A stretch of DNA of 64,000 bases from Planktothrix sp. FACHB-1365 (GCF_014697575.1 NZ_JACJSC010000027.1:26198-90197), one strand, 5' to 3'. Positions 1-8,317 are shown, counted from the stretch's first letter. Numbers and translations: made by a program. The notes: generated by a model not told the origin, from the letters alone.

Positions 1-72
1 AACTGTCTATCAAAAGAAATAAAAAATAATGGTAATGCTTGGCGACCGATACTACTTGCAGCTTATTTATAA
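1..72 (+). CDS. possible 3' end of a gene cut by the window edge
   Basis: Frame 1 is open from base 1 to a TAA at 70-72 and ends in residues NAWRPILLAAYL. It could be the C-terminus of a gene starting outside the window. The stretch is too short to identify, and a chance open frame of this size is quite possible. Confidence 0.2.
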   Translation, partial: NCLSKEIKNNGNAWRPILLAAYL

Positions 73-324
73 TGATTGAGATTAGGATATCAAAAATAGT
101 TATCATTGTATCCATCTAACTCAGACTGGTGGCAAAGTTAGGATCTAATGTTGATTTTTGATGTGATTGCCTGAACTCGTTTCAATCGGAATAGGGAATT
201 AGGAACAGAAAATAGATCAAGGTTGAGATGAAATTATAGCTTTAGATTGAAGAATGATTCATTGATATTTCTTAGAATTAAACCATTAAGAAATTAATTG
301 TTAATCGAGTTCAAGGTTAATTTT
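73..324. other. AT-rich intergenic stretch
   Basis: No convincing gene, hairpin or known repeat was seen here. It presumably contains the promoter of the proline-rich gene that follows. The AT-rich run just before 298 also supplies an in-frame TTG (298) as an alternative start for that gene. Confidence 0.4.
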
Positions 325-573
325 ATGATATTCCCATTGATTATTTTCTATTCTCCTACACCGCCTGTAATTGCTCAAATTAGCCCCATTCCTGACCCAA
401 CGGTTCCCGATCCCCTTCCGAACCCAAACCCCCTTCCTGACCCCCTTCCTAACCCCATTCCAAATCCAATTCCTGACCCCAATCCCCTTCCTGACCCGGT
501 TCCTCCCATTCCTCAGCCTGTCCCTGGGCCAATTCCTCAACCTGTACCGGGGCCAATTCCTCAACCGTTATAA
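325..573 (+). CDS. small proline-rich secreted or cell-surface protein
   Basis: About 82 aa from the ATG at 325 (91 aa if the in-frame TTG at 298 is used). A short hydrophobic N-terminus ending near VIAQ looks like a signal peptide. The rest is low-complexity repeats of P-[IL/N]-P-D/N-P type (PDPLPNP, PNPIPDP) ending in three PGPIPQP units. Such tracts form extended polyproline structures typical of wall or linker segments; no enzymatic domain is visible. Its last codons lie inside an 84-bp direct repeat shared with the real smc 3' end 1.4 kb away, so this gene and smc were probably once directly convergent. The periodic composition also gives open frames on the other strand, so the coding call is moderate. 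Confidence 0.5.
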   Translation: MIFPLIIFYSPTPPVIAQISPIPDPTVPDPLPNPNPLPDPLPNPIPNPIPDPNPLPDPVPPIPQPVPGPIPQPVPGPIPQPL

Positions 574-629
574 GGGTTTTAAAGTTTAATACCCAAGACT
601 TGGGTGAACGCACCTCTGGCTTGGGTAAC
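546..629. repeat. 84-bp direct repeat, copy A (end of proline-rich gene plus smc 3' tip)
   Basis: Matches 1945-2028 without indels, with about 7 mismatches by eye (constant offset 1399). It contains the end of the proline-rich ORF and, on the minus strand, the last 16 codons of smc. The two copies bracket the ion-channel gene and the transposase remnant. Confidence 0.85.
579..629 (-). pseudogene. detached duplicate of the smc 3' end
   Basis: Read on the minus strand it encodes VTQARGAFTQVLGIKL and a TAA stop. The genuine smc ends VTQARGAYTQVLGIKL. Apart from one Tyr/Phe change, the differences inside the coding part look synonymous (for example CTC/TTG and GGA/GGT). That pattern fits a fragment from a functional, diverged smc allele better than a freely decaying duplicate. 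Confidence 0.75.
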
Positions 630-655
630 ACGGATTTAGACTTGCTATATCATAT

Positions 656-1663
656 TTAATTGTGAGTCGCTGCTCCTATCATTAACACCACAATACAAGC
701 CAATAAACCCAATGTACTCGCTACACCAAATTGCGAACTAATCCGTGTCAGAGCAGGTAAATCGCCTTTTTTTTGAACTTGCCACCAAATATAAATTGCA
801 ATTGCAGTCGCCACTAAAATATATACAATTACTGCCAAATGAATACGATCAATAAGTGTTAAATAAGCCATTGAACCTAAGTCGCCGCTATTACTACGCA
901 GACTCAAAATAACAGCAAATAGGGAAGTTCCGTGTAGTCCAAAGCGGGCGAGAAGTGATCCGATATCTGGCTCATAAAGAAAGTAGGAAACTAAACATAA
1001 TCCTACCGAGGCTAATGCTCCAGCAATCATTTTAAAGAAGCCAGTAATATTTGTTCGGTGTAATTCAATCATAATTTCAAATCGGGAATATGCACTGGCT
1101 GCACCGGGTGGTAAAGTTGGATTACCAAAGTTAGAGAGATACTGTTTATCAATAGCATTAAGGGTAAGTTTCTTGATTTTCCAACCCTCTAATTTAATAT
1201 CCTGATCTATGGAAGAATTAGCGATATCAGGTTTATAACTAAATGAATGAATATCATCTTCCGTTTCTTCAAAAATAATTTTTAGCTTTTGCTTATCAAA
1301 GGGAAAATTTCGCATATTCCAATCATGACGAAATGTTCCACTTACCTTTTTTTGAACCCAAATTCCCTTAGATGTAGGAATAGTTAAATTGTTAGGTGTG
1401 TCTATTCTAACAGCATTCATAAATTCCAGAGAATCAAAGGGATTTTTTTCGCCTTTATCAATGAGGCTCCAGAGCCAGAAGTTGGCTGAAAATGAACCAT
1501 TAGAAATGTTAAAGTCACTAAGTGTATCTATGAAGATACCTATAGGAGCTTGCTGTTTTTGGGTTAGTGTTTTTGCTTGGACTGGTAATGGGTTCTGGAT
1601 GAGAAGAATAATGAGACAACCGAAAAAGAGTGCTAATTTAATCAGACGTTTAGGTAATATCAT
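656..1663 (-). CDS. prokaryotic pentameric ligand-gated ion channel (Cys-loop receptor) homologue
   Basis: 335 aa. Residues 1-30 form a signal peptide ending in PVQA-K. Residues 31-205 form a beta-rich extracellular domain that holds the family hallmark FPFDKQ at 120-125, preceded by WNMRN. Four hydrophobic segments follow at about 208-229, 236-254, 266-294 and 312-332, the M1-M4 layout of GLIC/ELIC-type channels. The two cysteines of the animal Cys-loop are absent, as usual in bacteria. Known relatives are homopentameric cation or anion channels of the plasma membrane gated by protons or small ligands; the ligand here cannot be inferred. The gene lies alone between two copies of the smc 3' end and beside a transposase remnant, so it looks acquired. 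It could instead be a channel-like protein that no longer conducts. Confidence 0.75.
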   Translation of the reverse strand: MILPKRLIKLALFFGCLIILLIQNPLPVQAKTLTQKQQAPIGIFIDTLSDFNISNGSFSANFWLWSLIDKGEKNPFDSLEFMNAVRIDTPNNLTIPTSKGIWVQKKVSGTFRHDWNMRNFPFDKQKLKIIFEETEDDIHSFSYKPDIANSSIDQDIKLEGWKIKKLTLNAIDKQYLSNFGNPTLPPGAASAYSRFEIMIELHRTNITGFFKMIAGALASVGLCLVSYFLYEPDIGSLLARFGLHGTSLFAVILSLRSNSGDLGSMAYLTLIDRIHLAVIVYILVATAIAIYIWWQVQKKGDLPALTRISSQFGVASTLGLLACIVVLMIGAATHN

Positions 1664-1689
1664 ATAATTTAAGCCTTCAAAGTCACTAA

Positions 1690-1880
1690 ACCAAGATTAG
1701 TCGTAGATTTACACAGAAAAAGCGGGAACTTGACATGGGGAGTCCGACGGCAATATATCGAGGAAATTGGAAAAACAGACAATGGAATCGTCGCAGCGAC
1801 TAGCCATCTTTATGATGGGAAAAAGATCTCACCCTTACATTATAGAATTATATCAAAAAGTAGATGTCGATTTCCAGATT
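1690..1880 (+). pseudogene. remnant of an IS701-type DDE transposase
   Basis: The frame containing RRQYIEEIGKTDNGIVAAT and HLYDGKK matches the conserved block of IS701-family transposases (RQYxGxxGKxDNGxVxVxxHLYDG), including an upstream VVD-type strand and KSGN. Past about 1845 the similarity shifts frame: the next frame reads IELYQKVDVDFQ, like the ELYQ that follows in those proteins. There is no complete ORF and no terminal inverted repeat was recognised. It is a short decayed internal fragment just upstream of the ion-channel gene, suggesting an IS took part in assembling this insert. Confidence 0.5.
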
Positions 1881-1944
1881 ATTTGTCAGTGGTGACAGAT
1901 TGTTGTCCTTTTGGAAAAAAGAAGAGGAACTGAACTTTTTCAAT

Positions 1945-2028
1945 ACCAGGGCCAATTCCTCAACCGTTATACGGGTTTTAAAGTTTAATTCCGAGGACTT
2001 GGGTGTAGGCACCTCTGGCTTGGGTAAC
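1945..2028. repeat. 84-bp direct repeat, copy B (intact smc 3' end)
   Basis: Partner of 546-629. It includes the true last codons and stop of smc, plus a downstream piece reading GPIPQPL on the plus strand. That piece is an orphan copy of the end of the proline-rich gene. Confidence 0.85.
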
Positions 2029-5000
2029 GCCAATGGTTCGTTGAGACGCTTCCATCATCGGACGGCGTAAGCTAACAACAATAAATTGAGCTTGTTCGGT
2101 TTGACTTTTAATCATTCTAGCCAATCTTTCCACGTTTGCTCCATCTAAAAACATATCAACTTCATCAAAGGCATAAAACGGGGAAGGACGATATCGTTGT
2201 AGAGCAAAAATAAAGCTTAAAGCCGTTAAAGATTTTTCACCTCCCGACATTGAGGTTAACCGTTGAACGGGTTTTCCTTTCGGGTGAGCAATTAAATTTA
2301 ACCCACTACTAAAGGGGTCTTCTGGGTTATCAATTTCTAAATAACCATCCCCTTCAGACAGTTGAGCAAAAATGGTTTGAAAATTCTCATTAACGGCATC
2401 AAAGGCTTCTTGAAAAGCACGACGGCGTAAGGTGGTAAAGTTCTCAATTCTCAATAATAATTCGGTTCTTTCCCCTTCTAAGGTAGTTAATTTTTGGGTT
2501 AATTCTTCTAAGCGAGTTTGAGTCCGTTCAAATTCTTCTAACGCTAACATATTCACAGGTTCTAAGGCTTCCATGCGTTTTTGGAGCGATCGCAATTCTC
2601 GCTGTAAACTGGCTAAATCTAAATTTTGAGGAATATTCGGTAACGGTTCAGGAAGTTCTGTCCGAATAGCGGCAATTTGTTCTAATTTTATAGTTAATTG
2701 TTCCCGTCTTCCTTGTTGGGTTTCTTGTAATTTTTCAATTTGCCAATCTAATTGTTGTTTGGCTAACCGCAATTCTCCTAACTGGGTTTCTACCTGATCC
2801 CGTTGTTTTTTCTCCTCTCCTAATTTCGCTTCTACTTGGGACACTTTCACACGGGTTTGTTGAATTTTTTGATGAATTTCTGCCAATTGAATCTTGACAA
2901 TTTCTAACTTTTGTGTTAAAGATTTCTGTTCTTGACGAATAGTTTCTAATTTCTGATTTCCCTCTTGAATTTTATCCTGTAAACGGGTTTGTTGATTCTC
3001 AATTTCAATTAACCGTTGTTGCACAGTTCTCAGGGCATTTTCCTTTTGTTGTAACTCAGTTTCCTGACTTCTTAATACCCCTTGAAGTTGTTGCCATTCA
3101 CTATGACTATGGGTGGCTTCTAATTGCGCTAAAACTTCCCGATCTTGTTGTAATTTCGTTTCTAAATTGGGAATTTCTGCCTCTAAATTCTTTAAGCGAA
3201 TTTGGGCGGTATTCAATTCTTGGGTATTTTTTTCTAATTGCGATCGCAGTTGTTCCTGTTGATTATTTAAGGTCTTAATTTCCGACTCTAATAAGGAAAC
3301 TTGTTGTTGATGATCTCGCAAGGTTTGTCTGACTTCGTTGAGTTGTTGCGATCGCACTTTCACCGTTTGACTCGTTTCTTCAATACTGCGGTTACACCGT
3401 TCTAAAATTCGTTCAATTTCCTCTAACCGTTCTTTCAATGCTGCAATATTTCTGGCTTCGGCTGACCCTTGATCCGTGCCAAAATGTAACGTAGACCGAG
3501 AGGAAACACTTCCCCCCGTCATGGCTCCGGTTGTTTCTAATAATTCTCCTTCTAAAGTTACAATGCGATATTGTCCTAACACTTTTCGAGCATTACTTAA
3601 ATTATTAAAAACTAAAGTATTGCCAAAAACATAAGCAAAAATATCTTGATATCTCGGTTCATATTCGATTAAATTCACCGCTAAATCAATTAACCCTTGC
3701 AAATTTCGCATCGTGGCTAAATTAGGAAGATTTGAACGATTTCCCTGAATTTTATTTAACGGTAAAAATGTCGCCCGTCCCGCTTGTTGACGCTTCAAAA
3801 ATTCAATAGCCGCCGCCGCCACACTATCATCTTCCACCACAATATGACCCAACCTCGCACCCGCCGCCGTTTCCAAGGCTAACTGATATTGGGGTTCAAC
3901 TTGTCCCAACTGGCACACCAACCCACAAATACCCGAAATTCCCGACTGAGCAATAATTTTAGTCGCATAACTGCCCGTCGCCTCCTGTTGGGCTTGGTGT
4001 TGCGCTTCTAATTTATCCAATTTGCGCTGACGTTCCCGTTGTTCCTGTAACAGACGGGTTTGGGTTTCCTGCTGTACCTGTAAGTCGGTTTCTGCCTCCG
4101 TCACCTGTTGAGTTAGAGTCGCCACCTGTTGAGACGTTGCATCCCGTTGAGTGGTAGCACTTTCCAGTGCTATTGTTTTTTGCGATAACTCCTCCCCCAA
4201 GGTTGCCAAAGACTGTTGCTGCTCAGAAAGTTGTCGTTGCAACTGTTCAACTCGTTCCCGCAGTCGGGCTTGTTCGGTACGATGGGGGTCAAGGGTTTTT
4301 TGCAGGGTTTCAATTTGTCGGTGCAGTTCCGTTTGTTGCACCATCCAGCTTTCTGCCTGTTGTGCCACCTGAGAAGTCGCCTCCCGACTGCGTTCTACCG
4401 TTGCTTGCAGGGTGTCCCGTTCCCGTTGGCGTTGACCCAAATTTAAAGTTTCCCGGTCTTTTTCAATGGCTAGAGTATCCAGGGTTTGATATTGTTGACG
4501 CAGTTCTTGTTCGGTTTGGTGAATTTGAGTAACGGTTTGTTGCAGAGCGGTTTCCAGTTCCGCAGACCGGGTTTGGAGTTGACGCTGTTGGGCTTCTTCT
4601 GTGGCCAAACTCGACTGAAGGGCGATGAGTTCTTCCTCCCCCATCGCCTTAACATGAGCGTTGAGGGCTTCGAGTTGTACCGAGGTGGTGTGAATTTGTT
4701 GATCTTTTTGTTGACGTTGTTCGTTAAGTTCCGTTAACGTGCGATCATCGGCTTCTATTTGTTCCCGCAGTCGTCCTTGTTGTTGTTGTAACGTTTGATA
4801 ATTAAGAACGGTTTCCCATTGACTTTTTTGTTGAAATTCTTCTCGAAGTTGTTGATATTTTTCAGCTTTTGAACGATCCTTATCTAAGCGATCGCGTTGA
4901 GCAATTAATTCTTGTTCTACAATACGACTGCGTTCTTCTCGATCCTTAACCGCATCTAATTTTTCCTTAGCTAAGGTAATTTTTCGATCAAAGGAAGCCA

Positions 5001-5634
5001 CCCCCGCCAACTCATCAATAATTTCTCGACGTTCACGGGGTTTCATGGTAATAATACCCGTCACATCTCCTTGTAAAACGACGTTATATCCTTCAGGATA
5101 TATTCGCAATTTATTCAACTGTTCATGCAATTCTGTTTGAGTACAAGCTTCCCCATTAATATAATAAGTCGAGGTATAAGTTCCCTGTTTTGTAACTCTT
5201 AATTTCCGCGCAACCGTCCATTCTAAGGGGGGTTGATAATTCGGTATCTGTAGAGACGTTGCATGCAACGTCTCTACGGGGGTTTCTGTTTCTTCCTCTA
5301 ATTCTTCCGTTTCTGGGGATAAATTATTATCCATTTCATCACTATTTCTTCCCAAAGGTTCGCCGTCATAGTCCGACAGGTCAAACGTCACCGTTACAAG
5401 GGTTTCAACGGTGGTTTTACGACTTTGGGCGTTATTCACGAGATCGGGTAAACGTTCCGCCCGCATTCCTTTAGAAGAGGATAACCCCAAAGCAAATAAT
5501 AACGCATCCAGAATATTCGATTTCCCCGAACCATTCGGCCCAGAAATGACCGTAAAACCCGGTAGTAATGGGACTGCTGTTGTCCCACCAAAGGATTTAA
5601 AGTTAGTCAGTTCGACGCGCTTGATATGAACCAT
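1978..5634 (-). CDS. smc: chromosome segregation protein SMC
   Basis: 1218 aa, full length for bacterial SMC. The N-terminal ATP-binding lobe has Walker A GPNGSGKSN at 32-40. Two long Gln/Glu/Leu-rich coiled coils flank a hinge around residues 520-680. The C-terminal lobe has the ABC signature SMSGGEKS near 1128-1135 and Walker B FYAFDEVDMFLDG. With ScpA/ScpB it forms the condensin that compacts and resolves sister chromosomes. The N-lobe has an acidic insert at about residues 95-135 (EELEEETETP). Inside it, the peptide VETLHATSLQ is encoded by a perfect 28-bp palindrome (5250-5277) of a dispersed repeat family, so a repeat landed in frame in an essential gene. The start ATG at 5632-5634 gives the expected VHIKRVELTNFKSF beginning. 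Confidence 0.97.
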   Translation of the reverse strand: MVHIKRVELTNFKSFGGTTAVPLLPGFTVISGPNGSGKSNILDALLFALGLSSSKGMRAERLPDLVNNAQSRKTTVETLVTVTFDLSDYDGEPLGRNSDEMDNNLSPETEELEEETETPVETLHATSLQIPNYQPPLEWTVARKLRVTKQGTYTSTYYINGEACTQTELHEQLNKLRIYPEGYNVVLQGDVTGIITMKPRERREIIDELAGVASFDRKITLAKEKLDAVKDREERSRIVEQELIAQRDRLDKDRSKAEKYQQLREEFQQKSQWETVLNYQTLQQQQGRLREQIEADDRTLTELNEQRQQKDQQIHTTSVQLEALNAHVKAMGEEELIALQSSLATEEAQQRQLQTRSAELETALQQTVTQIHQTEQELRQQYQTLDTLAIEKDRETLNLGQRQRERDTLQATVERSREATSQVAQQAESWMVQQTELHRQIETLQKTLDPHRTEQARLRERVEQLQRQLSEQQQSLATLGEELSQKTIALESATTQRDATSQQVATLTQQVTEAETDLQVQQETQTRLLQEQRERQRKLDKLEAQHQAQQEATGSYATKIIAQSGISGICGLVCQLGQVEPQYQLALETAAGARLGHIVVEDDSVAAAAIEFLKRQQAGRATFLPLNKIQGNRSNLPNLATMRNLQGLIDLAVNLIEYEPRYQDIFAYVFGNTLVFNNLSNARKVLGQYRIVTLEGELLETTGAMTGGSVSSRSTLHFGTDQGSAEARNIAALKERLEEIERILERCNRSIEETSQTVKVRSQQLNEVRQTLRDHQQQVSLLESEIKTLNNQQEQLRSQLEKNTQELNTAQIRLKNLEAEIPNLETKLQQDREVLAQLEATHSHSEWQQLQGVLRSQETELQQKENALRTVQQRLIEIENQQTRLQDKIQEGNQKLETIRQEQKSLTQKLEIVKIQLAEIHQKIQQTRVKVSQVEAKLGEEKKQRDQVETQLGELRLAKQQLDWQIEKLQETQQGRREQLTIKLEQIAAIRTELPEPLPNIPQNLDLASLQRELRSLQKRMEALEPVNMLALEEFERTQTRLEELTQKLTTLEGERTELLLRIENFTTLRRRAFQEAFDAVNENFQTIFAQLSEGDGYLEIDNPEDPFSSGLNLIAHPKGKPVQRLTSMSGGEKSLTALSFIFALQRYRPSPFYAFDEVDMFLDGANVERLARMIKSQTEQAQFIVVSLRRPMMEASQRTIGVTQARGAYTQVLGIKL
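5250..5277. repeat. perfect 28-bp palindrome inside smc
   Basis: GTAGAGACGTTGCA is followed directly by its reverse complement. It shares the GTAGAGACG...CGTCTCTAC core with elements at 30049-30076 and 54505-54570. In the smc frame it is translated as part of VETLHATSLQ. Confidence 0.85.
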
Positions 5635-5845
5635 TTGGGCGGATGTAAACGAATCATCTTAGTGGGGACAACTCAAGGGGGTAGTTGTCGGAAGAATCAA
5701 CAATATTATCAGTTTAGCGTTAATCAAGCAAGGATTGGTTTTTTAGAAGATCGTGATCAAAGGTTATGGTTCCAATGATGTTTCACTTACAATTGTAGGA
5801 GCAACTATTGGTAAAACTCCTATTCTACCGATATTATAAATAGTC

Positions 5846-7120
5846 ATGAAACTAACTAAGCTTAACCTTACCAATTATCGAGGAGTAGAAGACCTCGATC
5901 TAGCTCTACACCCTAACCTTAACGTTTTTATTGGAGTTAATGGTGCAGGAAAATCCACTATCCTTGATAGTATAGCAATTATGCTCTCTTGGGTCGTTAA
6001 TCGGCTCCAAAACCCCAGAGCATTCGGTAGACCTATTAACGAGCCAGATATTACCAACGGTAAAGATAGCTCAACCATTCAACTCTCCAGCAGTATTCAG
6101 CAACAAGTGATTACTTGGCAACTGGTCAGAATACGCCAAGGACACATCACCCCAAATAGAAGTGACCTAAGTAAACTTAATCCATATATCGAACAACTAC
6201 GCCAACAAATCACCCTCCAGCCAGAACCAACCAATTTACCCCTATTTGTCTATTATCCGGTTAATCGTGCTGTTCTCGATATTCCCCTACGCATTAAACA
6301 TAAACACCAATTTAATCCCCTAATCGCTTACAAAGACGCCCTTACCAGTGGGGCAAATTTTCGTACCTTCTTTGAAGGGTTTCGGGAAAGAGAAGATCTA
6401 GAAAATGAAAACCTTAAATATCGTGATACCGTTCACAAACCCGATGATTTTTGTTTTCCTGACCCTCAACTGGAAGCAGTTCGTCAAGCTATTTATGGCT
6501 TTTTACCCGACTTTTCTAACCTGACCGTGCGCCGTAGCCCTTTAAGAATGGAAATCACCAAACAAGGGCAAATCTTAACGGTTAACCAACTTTCCAACGG
6601 AGAAAAATGCCTAATTGCCATGATTGGAGATCTGGCTCGTCGTATGGCGATGCTAAATCCCCAACAGTCCGAACCCCTAAAAGGGGATGGAATCATTCTG
6701 ATTGATGAAATAGACCTTCATTTACACCCCCAATGGCAACGTTTTTTGATTCCGAAAATGTTAGAAATATTTCCTAATTGTCAGTTTTTTATTTCTACCC
6801 ATTCTCCCCACGTTATTACCCATGTTCAGCCGGAAAACTTACATCTACTTCAGCAAACAAACCAAGGGATTAAAATTGTTCCTGCCCTTGAATCTTACGG
6901 CAAAACCGTTGAACGCATCCTAGAAGACTTAATGGGTTTAGAGACTACTCGCCCTACAGAGGTAGATCTCGCTTTAAGAGAAATCTTTGAAAATATTGCT
7001 CGAAATAGACTCCCCGAAGCTAAAGAAAAAATTAAGCTCCTCAAACCCAAAATTAAAGATGACCCTGAATTAACGAAAGCTGAAGTTTTAATTCGTCGGA
7101 AGGAAATTATTGGTAAATGA
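5846..7120 (+). CDS. AAA/ABC-type ATPase of a Septu-like defence pair (PtuA-like)
   Basis: 424 aa with the RecF/OLD-like ATPase plan. Walker A GVNGAGKST is at 30-38, an ABC-signature-like LSNGEK near 247-252, Walker B IILIDEIDLHLHPQW near 281-294, and the switch-region FISTHSPHVITHV after it. The helical C-terminus with basic IRRKEIIGK resembles ATPases paired with HNH nucleases in Septu and some retron systems. The stop overlaps the start of the HNH gene (ATGA), so the two are translationally coupled. In characterised Septu systems PtuA assembles into a complex with PtuB and holds its nuclease in check until phage infection. Recognition of the two-gene architecture is firm; an anti-phage role is inferred. 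An AT-rich spacer of about 210 bp upstream would hold the promoter. Confidence 0.8.
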   Translation: MKLTKLNLTNYRGVEDLDLALHPNLNVFIGVNGAGKSTILDSIAIMLSWVVNRLQNPRAFGRPINEPDITNGKDSSTIQLSSSIQQQVITWQLVRIRQGHITPNRSDLSKLNPYIEQLRQQITLQPEPTNLPLFVYYPVNRAVLDIPLRIKHKHQFNPLIAYKDALTSGANFRTFFEGFREREDLENENLKYRDTVHKPDDFCFPDPQLEAVRQAIYGFLPDFSNLTVRRSPLRMEITKQGQILTVNQLSNGEKCLIAMIGDLARRMAMLNPQQSEPLKGDGIILIDEIDLHLHPQWQRFLIPKMLEIFPNCQFFISTHSPHVITHVQPENLHLLQQTNQGIKIVPALESYGKTVERILEDLMGLETTRPTEVDLALREIFENIARNRLPEAKEKIKLLKPKIKDDPELTKAEVLIRRKEIIGK

Positions 7121-7821
7121 AACAGATCATTAAAGGGAAAGAACCTCAATCTTTCGTTGATTGGAAGATGAGCAAACAATATGAAGAATCAAAAAATAAT
7201 CCGCCAAGGGTTAGAAGTATCTATGCGCGTTTTAAAAAGACTAAAAAAGTTAAAACTCCTGTAAAAAACTCTTTAATGGCAGAACAGGGCTATATTTGTT
7301 GTTATTGTGAGTGCCGAATAGGAGCAGATAACTCTCATATTGAACATTTAATCCCTAGAGATAGTGAATTTCAAAAATCTCTTGATTATGATAATTTATT
7401 ATGCTGTTGTCAAAAGGATTTAGGAGAAAAGGATTTAGGAGAAAAAGATTTAGAAGTAAAACATTTAAAAGTAAACAAACATTGTGGTCATTCTAAACTT
7501 AAAAATATATTGCCTATTTCTCCATTAAACCCTGATTGTGAAACTCGTTTTATTTTTGATGATTATGGTCAAATTTTACCCGCTCAGGAAGATGATGATG
7601 AAGCTAAAAAGACTATCGAAATCTTACAATTAAATGTTCCTAAATTAAAAGCTCTGCGTAAAAGTGTGATCGATCCCTTTCGTAACCTTTACCTTGACCC
7701 TGATCAGGATCAGGAAGAATTAAGAACTTTTATCTCAGATTACCTCGAAAAAAATTCAGAAGGGGAATATGGCGAATGTTGGACAACGATTAAATGTCTA
7801 TTTGGTGATTTTCTTCATTAA
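7117..7821 (+). CDS. HNH endonuclease of a Septu-like pair (PtuB-like, TIGR02646-type)
   Basis: 234 aa. The start MKQIIKGKEPQSFVDWK is the standard opening of this HNH family. The zinc/HNH core follows as YICCYCECRIG, then HIEHLIPRD (catalytic His) and YDNLLCCC. It overlaps the ATPase stop by 4 bp. After the core there is a lysine-rich tandem repeat (KDLGEKDLGEKDLEVKHL, DNA about 7412-7470), apparently an expanded triplet-phase repeat in the loop before the CGHSKLKN segment. The predicted activity is nicking or cleaving DNA or RNA once released or activated by the partner ATPase. The catalytic residues are present, so the system looks intact. Confidence 0.8.
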   Translation: MKQIIKGKEPQSFVDWKMSKQYEESKNNPPRVRSIYARFKKTKKVKTPVKNSLMAEQGYICCYCECRIGADNSHIEHLIPRDSEFQKSLDYDNLLCCCQKDLGEKDLGEKDLEVKHLKVNKHCGHSKLKNILPISPLNPDCETRFIFDDYGQILPAQEDDDEAKKTIEILQLNVPKLKALRKSVIDPFRNLYLDPDQDQEELRTFISDYLEKNSEGEYGECWTTIKCLFGDFLH

Positions 7822-7968
7822 GATGCACTGAAGCACAACAACGAATTTTTGCTAATATTGGGAATATTGGATAGATTATAAACAAAACCCAAGAAACCGG
7901 GTTTTTAACCCCAGTTTAGGCAATAAAATCAAGCTCTATTATCCAGAAACCTGGTTTCTGCATTAGTT
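7822..7968. repeat. intergenic spacer with two AGAAACC(G/T)GGTTTCT-type repeats
   Basis: AAGAAACCGGGTTTTT at 7891-7906 and CCAGAAACCTGGTTTCTG at 7943-7960 belong to the same palindromic family that is dense around 16.6-18.2 kb. The second could act as a hairpin just before the next gene. Confidence 0.7.
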
Positions 7969-8283
7969 ATGACTCCAATTAGCGATAGTTACCATAATTA
8001 TTTAATTGAATCTCTTAAAGATCCAGAAGAAGCAGCTGCTTATCTTGAAGTAGCGTTAGAAGAAGGGAGCGATCAACCTCAATTATTAAAAAAAGTCATC
8101 ACTAATATTGTAGAGGCTCACAGTCAATTAAATTATGGTTACGATTCTAATCAAATTAATCCAGAAAAACTGGATCAAGCTTTATCCTTAATCAATTGTG
8201 TTGCTATTTATGGTTTTGTAGAATTAGTGGATATGCTAGGTTTGAAAATTTCAATTCACGTGAAAGAGGTAGAAAGAGAATGA
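7969..8283 (+). CDS. orphan antitoxin-like regulator (addiction-module antidote / HigA-type)
   Basis: 104 aa. The N-terminus (YLIESLKDPEEAAAYLEVALEEG) is the signature opening of addiction-module antidote proteins, and the C-terminus (LVDMLGLKISIHVKE) matches their usual end. The middle normally forms an HTH; here it is diverged, with KLDQALSLINCVAIYGFVEL in its place. No HigB/RelE-like toxin lies next to it: upstream is the HNH gene, downstream a tiny membrane ORF and glyQ. It is either a solitary regulator or what remains of a toxin-antitoxin pair. Confidence 0.55.
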   Translation: MTPISDSYHNYLIESLKDPEEAAAYLEVALEEGSDQPQLLKKVITNIVEAHSQLNYGYDSNQINPEKLDQALSLINCVAIYGFVELVDMLGLKISIHVKEVERE

Positions 8284-8300
8284 AGGATAACCGTTAACTT

Positions 8301-8317
8301 CAGAAACCGGGTTTCTA
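8301..8317. repeat. AGAAACCGGGTTTCT palindrome
   Basis: One copy of the dispersed family, 17 bp after the antitoxin-like stop. It can form a 7-bp stem and might act as a weak terminator. Confidence 0.7.

Noticed and set aside
301..564. Arg/Asn-rich ORF on the minus strand over the proline-rich gene
   Set aside because: It is the reverse complement of the proline repeat (CCN codons read backwards); composition artefact with no independent start signal.
1730..1933. 67-aa ORF as a complete gene
   Set aside because: The N-terminal part matches an internal transposase block and the rest is frame-shifted sequence, so it is a remnant, not an independent gene.
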